Origin: an uncultured Lachnospiraceae bacterium
GTDB taxonomy: Bacteria > Bacillota > Clostridia > Lachnospirales > Lachnospiraceae
DNA length: 6,016 nt
Reading direction: 5' to 3'
NCBI GenBank assembly: GCA_910585555.1
Contig: CAJUFU010000020.1
Location: 1 to 6,016, forward strand
Positions 5,987 through 6,016 of this stretch are shown here, one piece after another. The notes under the pieces are model-generated. The model had not been told where the DNA came from, ran no database searches, and worked only from the letters and a program-made list of their open reading frames with translations. The position numbers and the translations under genes are program-made. The first letter of the stretch is position 1, and every line of letters begins with the position of its first letter.

Positions 5987-6016
5987 AGATCGGAAGAGCG
6001 TCGTGTAGGGAAAGAG
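5987..6016 (+). other. Untrimmed Illumina TruSeq adapter (artefact)
   Basis: The last 30 bases begin AGATCGGAAGAGC and continue exactly as the TruSeq read-2 adapter read-through, which is the reverse complement of the Read 1/P5-side adapter. The first A may be the A-tail added in library preparation or a genuine base. This is not genomic DNA; translation past 5986 is meaningless and the true sequence beyond this point is unknown. Confidence 0.97.

Overview
The window (6,016 bp, moderate GC of roughly 50%) looks like a contig from a Gram-positive anaerobe of the class Clostridia, most likely Lachnospiraceae. The grounds are strong purine-rich ribosome binding sites, a KtrAB-type potassium system, and a YesM/YesN-type two-component pair preceded by a membrane-anchored sugar-binding-like protein. 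This taxonomic call is an inference from gene content and style; no rRNA or marker gene is present.

Layout: bases 1-265 are a leader region. It may hold the last 34 codons of an upstream gene (frame 1, stop at 103-105), several short inverted repeats, an imperfect direct repeat, and a good candidate sigma-A promoter at 145-173. Five genes then follow, all on the + strand, with short gaps or overlaps and no visible terminator: a KtrB/TrkH potassium channel subunit (266-1618), its KtrA/TrkA gating subunit (1692-2339), a membrane-anchored periplasmic-binding-protein-like protein (2355-3542), a YesM/LytS-type sensor histidine kinase (3526-5025, overlapping the previous gene by 17 bp), and the start of a YesN-type response regulator (5077 to the contig end).

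The last three genes look like a three-component nutrient sensor. An anchored binding protein would detect a ligand (probably a sugar) outside the cell and signal through the kinase to a cytoplasmic regulator, as in the XylFII-LytS-YesN and AraPST systems. No ABC permease or ATPase is in the window, so the binding protein reads as a dedicated sensor. Only 15 bp separate the sensor genes from the potassium genes, which suggests co-transcription; whether the two functions are linked is unknown.

The final 30 bases (5987-6016) are not biological. They match the Illumina TruSeq adapter read-through, so the contig ends in untrimmed adapter and the regulator is cut by the assembly, not by nature. 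Any residues translated past 5986 are artefact.
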